Shown in pieces: positions 42,847-51,863 of a stretch of 64,000 nucleotides of DNA. The stretch comes from an uncultured Prevotella sp. GTDB taxonomy: Bacteria > Bacteroidota > Bacteroidia > Bacteroidales > Bacteroidaceae. A program made the translations under genes and the position numbers. The DNA lies in the NCBI GenBank assembly GCA_946548065.1, contig CAMNPM010000004.1, positions 1 through 64,000 on the forward strand, read 5' to 3'. The notes under the pieces are model-generated. The model saw only the letters and a list, made by a program, of their open reading frames with translations, was not told the DNA's origin and searched no databases. Within the stretch, counting starts at the first letter, position 1. The number at the start of each line of letters is the position of its first letter.

Positions 42847-43485
42847 TTAGAATTTCTTGCCAAAAGAAATATTCAAGAAAGTAAGACCAATGATTTTAAG
42901 GTCCAGCCACCAAGAGCGATTTTTCAGATATTCCAGGTCCATTTCCAGTCGTTTCAGCATCTTCTCCATGCTGTCAGTATAGCCATTGTAGATGGTGGCC
43001 ATGGAAGTAATACCTGGGCGAATCTGGTATAGGAATTCGTAGCGTGGGTCATGCTCCATGATTTGTTGGATATAGAATTTGCGTTCTGGGCGTGGCCCTA
43101 CAAATGACATGTCGCCTTTCAGCACATTCCAGAATTGCGGCAGCTCGTCCAGATGGTGGTCACGCAGAAACTTTCCAGTTTTTGTGATGCGTTCATCCGA
43201 TTCAGTATTCCTCAACTGCGGACCGTCGCTTTCTGCGTCTACTCGCATACTGCGGAATTTATAGATGAAGAAAGGTCGCCCAAATCGCCCTATGCGTACT
43301 TGCTTATAGATAACAGGCCCGTCATGGTCTCTCTTAATGGCAATGTAGCAGATTAGGAAAAGCGGTGAGAAGATGATAAGGCAAAATAGTGCTGCAAAGA
43401 AATCAAACCATCGTTTGACCTCTCTTTCAAAAGCATTCATTTTGTCATATATGTAGAATTTATCGTAGTTTTGTTCCATTGGCAT
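42847..43485 (-). CDS. Undecaprenyl-phosphate sugar-1-phosphate transferase (initiating glycosyltransferase)
   Basis: 212 residues from the ATG at 43485; 43479 and 43515 are also possible. One hydrophobic hairpin (FFAALFCLIIFSPLFLICYI), then KQVRIGRFGRPFFIYKFRSM, LRDHHLDELPQFWNVLKGDM, SFVGPRPERKFYIQ and IRPGITSMA. These are the conserved blocks of the polyprenyl-phosphate phosphosugar transferase (bacterial sugar transferase) family. It puts the first sugar phosphate on the lipid carrier at the inner membrane. The aminotransferase gene lies 70 bp upstream. Confidence 0.94.
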   Translation of the reverse strand: MPMEQNYDKFYIYDKMNAFEREVKRWFDFFAALFCLIIFSPLFLICYIAIKRDHDGPVIYKQVRIGRFGRPFFIYKFRSMRVDAESDGPQLRNTESDERITKTGKFLRDHHLDELPQFWNVLKGDMSFVGPRPERKFYIQQIMEHDPRYEFLYQIRPGITSMATIYNGYTDSMEKMLKRLEMDLEYLKNRSWWLDLKIIGLTFLNISFGKKF

Positions 43486-43555
43486 ATCTTTGCGCGTTTG
43501 TATTAAAACGCTCACGATCGTCTTTTATTGTATTTTCCGATGATAATTCTTCGCT

Positions 43556-44701
43556 TTATTGAAAACGGTTAATCTGTTGGACGATTTCTTGCATTTCTTG
43601 TATTGTCGATACCGGGCTGATGGGCAGGCTCAGCTCCTCGCGGTGAATCTGTTCGGTGATGGGCAGGCTGAGTCCGCGCCACTCTTGATAGCACGACTGC
43701 TGGTGAGGTGGGATGGGGTAGTGTACCATCGTCTCAATACCCTGCTGCCTCAGATGCTGCTGCAGCTGGTCGCGCCGGGAGCATAGTATGGGAAAGATGT
43801 GGTAGACGTGCTGGCCGTTTGCCGACTTTCGTGGCAGTCTGACGAGCGGGTTGTCCAGGCGGTCGTAGTAATACTGGGCTATCTGCTGTCGCCGCTGGTT
43901 GTCGCTGTCCAAATGGCGCAGCTTCACATCCAGCACGGCAGCCTGAATCTCATCCATCCGGCTGTTGCGACCCTTGTACTCAAACACGTACTTCTTGGCA
44001 GAACCGTAGTTGGCCAATGCGCGGATGCAGTCTGCCAGCTCTTTGTCGTCGGTGGTCACGGCTCCCGCGTCGCCTAGAGCCCCCAGGTTCTTGGTGGGGT
44101 AGAAGCTGTGGCCCGCCGCATCGCCCAGCGAACCCGTACGTATTCCGCTATCCTTCTCAGCTCTTTCCTCTGGCTTCTCATCTCCTGCCCCTATATATCT
44201 GCACCCGTGGGCCTGGGCATTGTCCTCCACCAGCTTCAGTTTGTATTTCTTGCACAGTTGTCCGATGCGCTCGGTAAAGGCACAGCGGCCATACAGATGG
44301 ACAATCATGATGGAACGGGTGCGTGGAGTAATATGCTGCTCGATGAGGCTGTCGTCAATCTCCAGCGTGTCGATGTCGGGCTCTACCAGCACGGGCTTCA
44401 GCCCGTTCTCCGTGATGGCCAGTATGGAGGCGATATAGGTGTTGGCAGGCACGATGACCTCGTCGCCCGCCTGCATCACTCCCATCTCGATATAGGCGCG
44501 ATAGATGAGCGTCAGCGCGTCGAGTCCGTTGCCCACACCCACGCAGTATTTTGTCCCGATGTATCCGGCATAGTGTTCCTCGAACGCGGCATTCGCCTCG
44601 CCCTGCAGATACCAGCCCGAGCTGACAACCCTCCGGACTGCCTGCTCTATCTCGTCAACATACTGCTGGTTCACGCGTTTCAGGTCTAAAAACTTTATCA
44701 T
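43556..44701 (-). CDS. DegT/DnrJ/EryC1/StrS family sugar aminotransferase
   Basis: 381 residues from the ATG at 44701, 5 nt after a -7 box. [56 protein letters not shown] and [17 protein letters not shown] (PLP Lys) are typical. It adds an amino group to a keto-sugar nucleotide, probably UDP-4-keto-6-deoxy sugar made by the CapD/PglF-type dehydratase in this locus. Between RYIGAG and TGSLGDAAG there is an extra charged stretch ([15 protein letters not shown]) that most relatives lack, as far as remembered. Divergent from the glycosyltransferase at 44963. Confidence 0.92.
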   Translation of the reverse strand: MIKFLDLKRVNQQYVDEIEQAVRRVVSSGWYLQGEANAAFEEHYAGYIGTKYCVGVGNGLDALTLIYRAYIEMGVMQAGDEVIVPANTYIASILAITENGLKPVLVEPDIDTLEIDDSLIEQHITPRTRSIMIVHLYGRCAFTERIGQLCKKYKLKLVEDNAQAHGCRYIGAGDEKPEERAEKDSGIRTGSLGDAAGHSFYPTKNLGALGDAGAVTTDDKELADCIRALANYGSAKKYVFEYKGRNSRMDEIQAAVLDVKLRHLDSDNQRRQQIAQYYYDRLDNPLVRLPRKSANGQHVYHIFPILCSRRDQLQQHLRQQGIETMVHYPIPPHQQSCYQEWRGLSLPITEQIHREELSLPISPVSTIQEMQEIVQQINRFQ

Positions 44702-44706
44702 GGCTG

Positions 44707-44737
44707 CAAAGGTACGATTAAACGAGGAAAATGCAAA
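44707..44737 (-). promoter_or_regulatory. Promoter of the aminotransferase gene, leaderless geometry
   Basis: TTTG (44734-44737), 19 bp, TACCTTTG (44707-44714) on the minus strand; ATG after 5 nt. Confidence 0.85.
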
Positions 44738-44811
44738 GGAAAAGCGCTTTTTTCTTCTCATTTGGACGACTTGGAATCCTCAGTGCATCCAGTTTGAAGG
44801 ATGTTTTTTCT

Positions 44812-44899
44812 GAGTTAACTCAAGTCTTCAGATGAGCTAACTCGCAAAAAGTTTTGAGCTAGCTCGTGAACCCGTCTGAGTTAACTCAACTTTTTGCTG
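44812..44899. repeat. Four 10-bp palindromes at an exact 22-bp period between divergent genes
   Basis: GAGTTAACTC (44812), GAGCTAACTC (44834), GAGCTAGCTC (44856) and GAGTTAACTC (44878). Three are perfect palindromes; the 12-bp spacers differ. The array lies between the aminotransferase promoter and the glycosyltransferase -7 box, a natural place for operators. Confidence 0.9.
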
Positions 44900-44944
44900 G
44901 CGATAATTTATCTAAAGAATATTTTTTTTCTAATTAATTATTTG

Positions 44945-44952
44945 TACCTTTG
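44945..44952 (+). promoter_or_regulatory. -7 box of the glycosyltransferase gene at 44963
   Basis: TACCTTTG with the ATG 10 nt later, so the leader would be only a few nucleotides. No good -33 TTTG is present; the palindrome array lies upstream. Confidence 0.6.
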
Positions 44953-44962
44953 CAGGCAGATT

Positions 44963-46081
44963 ATGAAAATACTGCATTTAGGTAAGTTCTATCCCGTTGG
45001 TGGCGGCGTGGAGAAAGTCATGCTGGATATTGTTAAAGGCTTGTCGGAGAGAGACATTGCTTGTGATATGTTGTGCGCCAATGTAGGGAAAGGCAGTAGG
45101 GAAATCGTTTTGACTCCTCAGAACCGCATAATCTGTACCCGGACACTTCTGAAGAAATATGCTACGATGATATCGCCGCAGATGATTACGACATTGAGAA
45201 GGATTGCGGCATCGTATGATATCGTGCATGTTCACCATCCTGATCCGATGGCCGCTCTCAGTCTATGGCTGTCGGGATACAAAGGTAGGGTAGTGCTACA
45301 CTGGCATAGCGACATTGTCAAGCAAAAGAAGCTGCTGGGCCTCTATCTGCCCCTGCAGAGCTGGCTCATACGCAGAGCCGACTTGATTGTGGGTACCACT
45401 TCTGTCTACATCGCAGCATCAAGATACCTGACAGAGGTGCAGCACAAATGTACTCATCTGCTTATTGGCATACCTCCAGTAGTGCCAAAGGCCGATGCCG
45501 TGGAGCTAATCCGCCGTCGATATGCTCATAAGAAGATTGTTTTCTCTCTTGGAAGGTTGGTGCATTACAAGGGTTACCGTTATCTCATAGATGCTGCCGG
45601 GCATCTGGACGACAGCTATGTGGTACTGATAGGCGGCTCAGGGCCCTTGCGCGATGAACTGCAGCAGCAGATAGACGACAATGGGTTGAACAATCGCGTC
45701 AGGTTGCTGGGATCTCTGACGGACGAAGAGTTGCCGGCATACTATGGCGCCTGCGATGTCTACTGTCTGAGTAGTATTATGAAGACAGAGGCCTTTGCCA
45801 TTGTGCAGATTGAGGCGATGTCGTGTGGAAAGCCTGTCGTGTCTTGTAACATAGAAGGGTCTGGAGTACCCTGGGTCAATGCTGATGGTGAGTCGGGCCT
45901 GGTGGTCGAGGTAGAGGACGGGCAGGCACTGGCAGATGCCATTCGTCGTATTATGGACCGTCCTGACTTCTACGAGCAACTCTCCGCAGGCGCACTCAAC
46001 CGCTATCAGAAGTTTTTTACCAAGGAAAAGATGATAGACCGCTGCGTTGAGCTCTATCAGCAGTTACTCCGCCGGGCTTAA
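44963..46081 (+). CDS. Glycosyltransferase family 4
   Basis: 372 residues from the ATG at 44963 (MKILHLGKFYPVGGGVEKVM), placed just after the -7 box. GT-B fold: N-terminal GGVEK acceptor loop, HVHHPDPMAAL, VLHWHSDIVKQKKLL, KIVFSLGRLVHYKGY, and the EAFAIVQIEAMSCGKPVVS motif with the nucleotide-sugar Glu pair. Retaining glycosyl transfer onto a lipid-linked glycan at the cytoplasmic face. The only plus-strand gene of this stretch; its end overlaps the broken glycosyltransferase by 18 bp. Confidence 0.93.
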   Translation: MKILHLGKFYPVGGGVEKVMLDIVKGLSERDIACDMLCANVGKGSREIVLTPQNRIICTRTLLKKYATMISPQMITTLRRIAASYDIVHVHHPDPMAALSLWLSGYKGRVVLHWHSDIVKQKKLLGLYLPLQSWLIRRADLIVGTTSVYIAASRYLTEVQHKCTHLLIGIPPVVPKADAVELIRRRYAHKKIVFSLGRLVHYKGYRYLIDAAGHLDDSYVVLIGGSGPLRDELQQQIDDNGLNNRVRLLGSLTDEELPAYYGACDVYCLSSIMKTEAFAIVQIEAMSCGKPVVSCNIEGSGVPWVNADGESGLVVEVEDGQALADAIRRIMDRPDFYEQLSAGALNRYQKFFTKEKMIDRCVELYQQLLRRA

Positions 46082-46901
46082 AGTCTTTTCTATAAGCCGG
46101 ATGGCTGTTTCTGCCGTCTTCATGAAATTGTATTTGTTCTCTACCCAGTCGTCAACGTTGCAGTCGCCCGAAGGAATATGCATCAGCTTTTCTGCCAAGT
46201 CATCGCTGTCGCCACAATGGAAGAAGATGGCGGGAGTGCCTTGGTAGATTTCCCGATGCGTGGGGATGTCGGAAACTATAGCGGGTGTCCCAAGATACAT
46301 TGCTTCCAATGGCGGGATGCCAAAACCTTCATAGTGTGAAGGGGATACTAAGGCCCGAGCTCCCGACAGCAGTTGGAAGAGCCGGAAGTTGTCTGCATCG
46401 GTGACAAACTCGATGTCATCATCGTGTTGCTCCATCAGTCGCAGCACGTCTGCATCCATTGTACGGGCATCTTTGCGCCCTATAATCAGAAGCCTGCAGT
46501 CAAAACGCCCCGTAGCCCGTGCTTTGTGGTAGGCTTCTGTCAGGTCCTTGATGCCTTTGTATATCTTCAGGTTGCCAAGATATACGATGTAGTTGCCTTT
46601 CTGTTCCTTGCATCCGTATTCCTGCCGGTATTGTTTCAACTCTTGTCCGATGCCGTTGTACACTACTTGTACGTCACCCCGAAGCAGAAGAGTTCCTGCA
46701 GTGTGAAACTCTAAACAATGGAGCTATGCGATACACCTCTATGCCGTTGACGGTGTCCATGCGCGTGATGCCGTCTTGACTGAAGCATACCACATAGTTG
46801 TCAAAGGAACTCAGCCCCTCGGCCATATATTTCGTAACCGTCTCAATGCCGCCCTCCACAGGGGAATAGTATTTTGCAATCTGGAGTATCGTTTTTTTCA
46901 T
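46064..46901 (-). pseudogene. Glycosyltransferase family 4, broken by internal deletion with frameshift
   Basis: The 5' part (46901 to about 46715) encodes MKKTILQIAKYYSPVEGGIE and on to GIEVYRIAPLFRVS, the start of a GT4 enzyme, then stops out of frame near 46674. The 3' part, in another frame, reads TAGTLLLRGDVQVVYNGIGQ, YLGNLKIYKGIKDLTEAY and SPSHYEGFGIPPLEAMYLGT, the C-terminal nucleotide-binding half. The roughly 100 residues between the halves that a GT4 protein needs are missing. The start of a short frame inside the 3' part (GTG at about 46663) is unlikely to rescue it. The gene is probably dead. Confidence 0.85.
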
Positions 46902-46982
46902 GAAGAATCTGTTATTACTTATAACACCTTTTTACTTTGAATATTGTTGAGATACACGGTCTGTTTGTTATATATGAAAGGG

Positions 46983-47879
46983 TCAACCCAGAAATTTACA
47001 GATTATTTGTTGTGCTTTTTGTGCTAAATAGATTTCCCATAGAGGATATTTCATATATTTGTGGTAGTAGATTATGTCGGAGTCGCGAATGATTTGATTC
47101 ACGAAATTATAATGGCGCTTGGATTCCTTGTAGCTACTTTGACCTCCAAGGTGGGTTACGCTTACAGATGCTTCATAGTAGCTACGTTTACCGATGGCTT
47201 TCATGCGTTCAGCCAATATTTCTTCTTCGCGATATAGGAAAGTACTATTGTCCATCATGCCTACACGTATGTAATCGGAAAGTTCAACCATAAAGAAACA
47301 CCCAACAAGCGTGTTATAAAAGCCGCTAACTAATTGTTTCGTTTGTTTCTCGCTTCTTTTTTTTAGAAGATTTGGAACCCAGCGCATGCTAATGGGATAG
47401 ATGGTATAAAGCATATAGCGTTTCCATAATGACCAATAAGGAAAGGGTCCTTGGGCGTTTCCGCCTGGCTTTAATATCTTTGGGGCAAAGCATCCTATTG
47501 AGTTGTCGTTTGCCCGTCGGTTGATGAGATGAGATATTACATCGGTATCATTGATGATGATATCGTCGTTGGAAAATAAAATATACTTAGAATGAATAAA
47601 GCGTTCAACAAAAAAAGCACCTTGATTGTTCCCTCGGGCAAAGCCTTGATTATCCTCGTTGTACAAGATGATAACTTTGGAACCGTTATATTCGTTTCCT
47701 GTCGAAATCTCGGAATTTGGAATCGATGTATGTAAGTTATCGTTTGATTCCTTTGTTGCTTCATTGTTTACGATGACAATGTGATCAACCTCAGGACACT
47801 TGTTAAGTTCCTGGTTGACATATTTGCATGTCATTTCTTCGTTTCTATAGCTTACTATAATGGCAGAGACCAAACTCAT
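46983..47879 (-). CDS. Glycosyltransferase family 2 (rhamnosyltransferase-like)
   Basis: 298 residues. VSAIIVSYRNEEMTCKYVNQ, IVIVNNEA, GFARGNNQGAFF and YILFSNDDIIIND (DxD-like) are the nucleotide and metal binding parts of a GT-A inverting enzyme; FLYREEEILAERMKAIG is the usual acceptor-side region. It resembles dTDP-rhamnosyltransferases of O-antigen loci; donor not proven. AT-rich like its neighbours; the GT4 gene lies 6 bp upstream. Confidence 0.9.
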   Translation of the reverse strand: MSLVSAIIVSYRNEEMTCKYVNQELNKCPEVDHIVIVNNEATKESNDNLHTSIPNSEISTGNEYNGSKVIILYNEDNQGFARGNNQGAFFVERFIHSKYILFSNDDIIINDTDVISHLINRRANDNSIGCFAPKILKPGGNAQGPFPYWSLWKRYMLYTIYPISMRWVPNLLKKRSEKQTKQLVSGFYNTLVGCFFMVELSDYIRVGMMDNSTFLYREEEILAERMKAIGKRSYYEASVSVTHLGGQSSYKESKRHYNFVNQIIRDSDIIYYHKYMKYPLWEIYLAQKAQQIICKFLG

Positions 47880-47885
47880 AGAATG

Positions 47886-49052
47886 TTAATCCTTTAAAAT
47901 TTTGGAGTAAACATTTGTAACGATGTCTAATGTGATGCTTTTCCACGAATTGTTGCCCGTTTCAAAGTCGGAATGGATATTTTTTGCAAATTCTTCTACA
48001 AGTTTTGGATTTTCCAGCAAGTAGTTAATTCCTTTGCGGAGAGAGTCGGTATCGTTGGGGGACACAATTTTTCCGTATCTGCCGTCAATGACCTCATTAG
48101 GTAGATTCCCTACGTTGGTACAAATCATGGGCTTGTCAAGGGCGATGGCTGATTTTGTAACACCACTTTGCGTCGCAGATTTATAGGGCAGTATGACAAA
48201 TAGACTATTTACTATGAGCGTAGCAAGTTCACCATTCTCTATGTATCTGTTCAGGACAATGATATCGTCATCGTGGGTGTTATGCAGAACGTTGCCTTCA
48301 ATGTCTTTTCCAGCTATCACTAATTTTACTTGATGATTCTTGCAATTTGACATTTTAAAGGCTTTGATAAGAATGTCAATACCTTTATATGGTCTGATGG
48401 TTCCAAAAAACAGTATGTATTTGCCGTATTTATTACGTTCGATAGGATAGCCTCTCAGGTATGTATAGGGGCCAAGTTTTGAAAAAAATATTTGATGGGT
48501 GTTAGGATTCAGATTTTTTTCCAAAAGATTGGCGTCTACGTGTGATAGCAATAGGATATTGTTGAAATGCTTTAGCGTAAGACTGCGGCAAATTCTATCA
48601 TACCAATAATGTGTAAAAGAAGGCTTGTCGTGAGGGACTATGTCATGGATGGTAACTATTTTTTTGATATTTTTGGAAATATGTTTGGTCAGCAATACTT
48701 GTAAAAGTCCATACATGGTTATGTGCAGAATATCTGGTTGATATTCATTGATAACCTCGGCGACTTTCTTGGCCAGAATTGATGAAGTTTTATAATTGGA
48801 GCCTTTTGGATTGTTTACGATGGACCAATGCTCAAGTGTTAGCATGTTGGTATATTTTTCCATGCCAGGATATTGGGTAGCAGGTATTACACCCAATTCG
48901 TCAAGCTGACTTTCCAGACTGATAGCTCCTGACTTTTTCGTCTTAGGCAATATTAACATCAATACCTTTACATCGACAAGCTTTTCAAGCTCGGCAACAT
49001 AAGAAATCTCTAAATCAGAGAATGGAATATTTGTGAAATATAATACTTTCAT
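47886..49052 (-). CDS. Glycosyltransferase family 4
   Basis: 388 residues. LHITMYGLLQVLLTKHIS, VTIHDIVPHDKPSFTHYWYD, ILFFGTIRPYKGIDILIKAF and VILPYKSATQSGVTKSAIAL mark a GT-B glycosyltransferase. Unlike the gene at 44963, the usual E-x7-E motif is replaced by a QSG-containing loop, as in some family-4 branches. Donor and acceptor unknown. Part of the AT-rich co-directional run from 53.9 to 47 kb; the acetyltransferase gene is 9 bp upstream. Confidence 0.9.
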   Translation of the reverse strand: MKVLYFTNIPFSDLEISYVAELEKLVDVKVLMLILPKTKKSGAISLESQLDELGVIPATQYPGMEKYTNMLTLEHWSIVNNPKGSNYKTSSILAKKVAEVINEYQPDILHITMYGLLQVLLTKHISKNIKKIVTIHDIVPHDKPSFTHYWYDRICRSLTLKHFNNILLLSHVDANLLEKNLNPNTHQIFFSKLGPYTYLRGYPIERNKYGKYILFFGTIRPYKGIDILIKAFKMSNCKNHQVKLVIAGKDIEGNVLHNTHDDDIIVLNRYIENGELATLIVNSLFVILPYKSATQSGVTKSAIALDKPMICTNVGNLPNEVIDGRYGKIVSPNDTDSLRKGINYLLENPKLVEEFAKNIHSDFETGNNSWKSITLDIVTNVYSKILKD

Positions 49053-49061
49053 ATTTGCTTA

Positions 49062-49610
49062 TTATCTTAACCAAGGTCTGTAATATAGCTCATATGTTAA
49101 CGGGTTATTCCGTAGACCTATTCGCTTGGCAGGCACTCCTCCCCAAATCTCATTGGCGGGAATGTCTTTTGTTACGATAGCGCCAGCTGCAATAATAGCC
49201 CCTCGTCCTATTTTAACTCCTGGAAGAATTTGGGCGCGGCATCCCACCCATACATGGTCTTCTATGACCACTGGAGCAGATGTCGTTTGATGAGAAATTG
49301 AAGATACATCGTGTTCTAGTGTCCATATCATAGCCTCCGCAGCAATGTCAACATTGTCGCCAATGGTCAGTGTGGAGCCTCTTCCGTCAAGAAATACTCT
49401 TTGATTGATAATGACATGATTGCCGATGAATATGTTTTTAGGATTCCACAATTCTACGTGACGGAGTACTGATGAACTTGAACCGAAGTGGCCGGAAAAA
49501 ATACGCATGAAAAGAATCCTAACCCAATGGAAATGTGACCACATAACTATGTCCGTGAGTAGCTGTCGAACTCCCTCTTTAATAGACCATATTTCGTATC
49601 GGATATTCAT
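49062..49610 (-). CDS. Hexapeptide-repeat acyltransferase (left-handed beta-helix)
   Basis: 182 residues. Repeated hexads (IFIGNHVIINQRVFLDGRG, LTIGDNVDIAAEAMIWT, VVIEDHVWVGCRAQILPGVK, GRGAIIAAGAIVTKDIP) form a left-handed beta-helix; LEHD carries the likely catalytic His, and the end is IWGGVPAKRIG. The family O- or N-acetylates sugars with acetyl-CoA. Likely modifies a sugar of this polysaccharide. The polymerase gene ends 23 bp upstream. Confidence 0.93.
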   Translation of the reverse strand: MNIRYEIWSIKEGVRQLLTDIVMWSHFHWVRILFMRIFSGHFGSSSSVLRHVELWNPKNIFIGNHVIINQRVFLDGRGSTLTIGDNVDIAAEAMIWTLEHDVSSISHQTTSAPVVIEDHVWVGCRAQILPGVKIGRGAIIAAGAIVTKDIPANEIWGGVPAKRIGLRNNPLTYELYYRPWLR

Positions 49611-49633
49611 ATTGGTTTGTTTTAATAGATTTT

Positions 49634-50794
49634 TTATTGTTCGCCGTAACGATTGTGGATATATAATCGCTCCTCGTATGACTTAGCACCGAAAAGAACA
49701 TTATCATATTGGCTTGTTATGACATTGGTATGACCTATCATTTTAAGCATGCAATAGAAGAAAAGAAAACCAACGAAGAGCCTTCTGTTGTTTTCTATCG
49801 AATAACACTTAATAATATCTCGCCACAATATCCAATAGGCGAAAATGAACAAGTAAGACATTCGCAAACTGGCTTCCTTGAACTCGCTGAAATAAAAAGT
49901 CAACACGAAGTAGATGATGAAAGAGTTGATGAAAATAGCATTGTTTTTTCTCACCTCCACCAGTTTGTCATAATAGCAGAAGACAAGAAAACAAGAAAAA
50001 AGACGTTCCAAATATCCTATTGAAATACCGCTAGCTACATCCATAGTTCCAGAAGTATATGCTTTAAGCATATCTGAAAGTCGTCCACTGTCTGTGCCTA
50101 TGAAAATGGACATTATTTTCAGAAAAATAGAAGTGTGTGTGAGGAAAATGTAATTGCCTAAGAGAAAAATGCCTACAAAAATCCATTTATTGATTCTTTT
50201 GTGGAGAAAGAAGTAGGTTGGTAGGTACATTAAGGCTGATAGATGAAATGTGATTGCAAGAATACATAATAGGAAAAATTGGATGGGTTTGCGTTCGTCA
50301 ATGTATTTAATTGCGTTAATAAAAATCATAATGGCGATGGTGTTTCGCATTAGATTTGTACTCATGATGATACCTCCGAAACAGAGATACAGAATAGCCG
50401 CAAAAGGGAAATTGTCAAATTTCTGCTGTTTAAAGAAATTAAATAGTAAGGCAGTGCTTATAGCAGTGCATACAAAATTGAAAAAATAATAGTTGTCGAA
50501 GATGCTCTTGCATGTAGCCATTAAAAAAGTAAAACCAGGCTCGCATGTCCATTGTGAGTTTTTATACGTATAAACGTTATACCATACATTTTCAAAAGAG
50601 CATTTCTGGAATAGAGTATAGTATATCTGCCAGTCATCAAAGATAAATCCCCTAAATCCGAAAAATACGAGCATGACCGCAAAGCAGAAAAAAATAATCT
50701 TGCTTTGTGTATCTTTGTCTTCTGTCTGTTCATAATGCATGGACAGATAGAAGAGAAACAGCAGGAGTATCAGATATGGGATTGTGTAAATCAT
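49634..50794 (-). CDS. EpsG-family polysaccharide polymerase (Wzy role)
   Basis: 386 residues with about ten membrane segments. YTIPYLILLLFLFYLSMHYE at the start, VFFGFRGFIFDDWQIYYTLF, FLMATCKSIFDNYYFFNFVC and MSTNLMRNTIAIMIFINAIKY are typical of EpsG-type polymerases, which join repeat units on the periplasmic side of the inner membrane. Its start overlaps the wzz stop by 4 bp (ATGA), so translation is coupled. Confidence 0.87.
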   Translation of the reverse strand: MIYTIPYLILLLFLFYLSMHYEQTEDKDTQSKIIFFCFAVMLVFFGFRGFIFDDWQIYYTLFQKCSFENVWYNVYTYKNSQWTCEPGFTFLMATCKSIFDNYYFFNFVCTAISTALLFNFFKQQKFDNFPFAAILYLCFGGIIMSTNLMRNTIAIMIFINAIKYIDERKPIQFFLLCILAITFHLSALMYLPTYFFLHKRINKWIFVGIFLLGNYIFLTHTSIFLKIMSIFIGTDSGRLSDMLKAYTSGTMDVASGISIGYLERLFSCFLVFCYYDKLVEVRKNNAIFINSFIIYFVLTFYFSEFKEASLRMSYLFIFAYWILWRDIIKCYSIENNRRLFVGFLFFYCMLKMIGHTNVITSQYDNVLFGAKSYEERLYIHNRYGEQ

Positions 50795-51858
50795 TTCTTA
50801 TATTTCGCTTTCAGCTTATTGACAGCTTCTCTAAGATACATAATCCATAGGGCGCATAATATTGCTCCAAAAATCATGTAGCCAATAACCATAAGCGAGC
50901 GTGGAAAACTCGAGGCCTTTAATGGAATACTGGCTTCTTGTATGACAGAGAAAGCAGGCATTCTCTCTTGAAGTTTGGCACGTGCAACGTGGAGTTGCTT
51001 TGTCATTTGCTGATATACACCGTATTTTAGCTGCATATCATTCTCTAATTCTTCCAATTTCGATTGATATGAAGCCATTACAACATTTGTACTGGCATCA
51101 GCAGTGTTGGCATATTTGCGTCGTGCATTTTCATAATCCTGCTTGGCGTCGTTGAATAATGATTCATAATAATTCACATCTATGCGGGATTTTTTTGTCC
51201 TGTATTGGATGATGTACTGTTGAAGGCGGGAGAGAATGGTGTCAGCCATGATGGCAGAAACCACGGGGTCGTTGTCCTCAAAGGAGATAGAGATTACACT
51301 GGTTTTCTTGTCAACGATACAGGAAACCCGCGAACGAAAGAGCGTACAAACATTAGACTGTTCTTTCGTTAGGCAGAAGGGGTCTATTTCTTTAGAACTT
51401 GTTCCACCGTCTTTTTCAAATAGTTGAGAAATCCAAATCGTAGGCCAAGACCAGAAAGGGACTTTAATATCTTCTATAATGTGATTGTAGTATGTTTTTT
51501 CTGTGCTGTCCTTTAATCGAACTTTAACATTGAATAAATTTATGATAAAGCGTGATGAGGCAATAACATCTGGATAAATTTCAGGATAGATAGCGTCGAT
51601 ACTTGAATTATTAGAGTTAAAATTCACGCCAACCATTGATGCCAGATCACTCAAGTTATCCAACATACCTCCTGCTCCTGATACTTCAGGTGCCAAAAGG
51701 ACGTTTGTCGTGTATGACTTGGGCGTGTTTAAAGCAATCACTACGCCAACCACAGCCGAAACTCCTACAAACTTCAATAGCAGTTTCCATTCCGTAAGTA
51801 CCCGCTTGACGATGCCTATGATGTCAATTTCAAGACTTTTCTTTTTGTTTTCTTCCAT
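50791..51858 (-). CDS. wzz: Chain-length determinant protein (Wzz family)
   Basis: 355 residues. Membrane segments near residues 28-45 and 328-348 flank a periplasmic domain rich in coiled coil (about 215-300, NYYESLFNDAKQDYENARRK). The N-terminal YTTNVLLAPEVSGAGG and the C-terminal IQEASIPLKASSFPRSLMV are family blocks. There is no tyrosine-kinase domain, so it is a stand-alone Wzz; no Wzc-type kinase is in the window. It controls polymer length together with the overlapping polymerase gene. Confidence 0.93.
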   Translation of the reverse strand: MEENKKKSLEIDIIGIVKRVLTEWKLLLKFVGVSAVVGVVIALNTPKSYTTNVLLAPEVSGAGGMLDNLSDLASMVGVNFNSNNSSIDAIYPEIYPDVIASSRFIINLFNVKVRLKDSTEKTYYNHIIEDIKVPFWSWPTIWISQLFEKDGGTSSKEIDPFCLTKEQSNVCTLFRSRVSCIVDKKTSVISISFEDNDPVVSAIMADTILSRLQQYIIQYRTKKSRIDVNYYESLFNDAKQDYENARRKYANTADASTNVVMASYQSKLEELENDMQLKYGVYQQMTKQLHVARAKLQERMPAFSVIQEASIPLKASSFPRSLMVIGYMIFGAILCALWIMYLREAVNKLKAKYKK

Positions 51859-51863
51859 ATAAT

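Noticed and set aside
43485..43492. Plus-strand TATCTTTG near the start of the sugar transferase gene
   Set aside because: It points into antisense sequence of the aminotransferase gene; no plus-strand gene follows. Judged chance.
44812..44899. Mini-CRISPR
   Set aside because: Repeats of 10 bp with 12-bp gaps are far too short; an operator array is a better reading.
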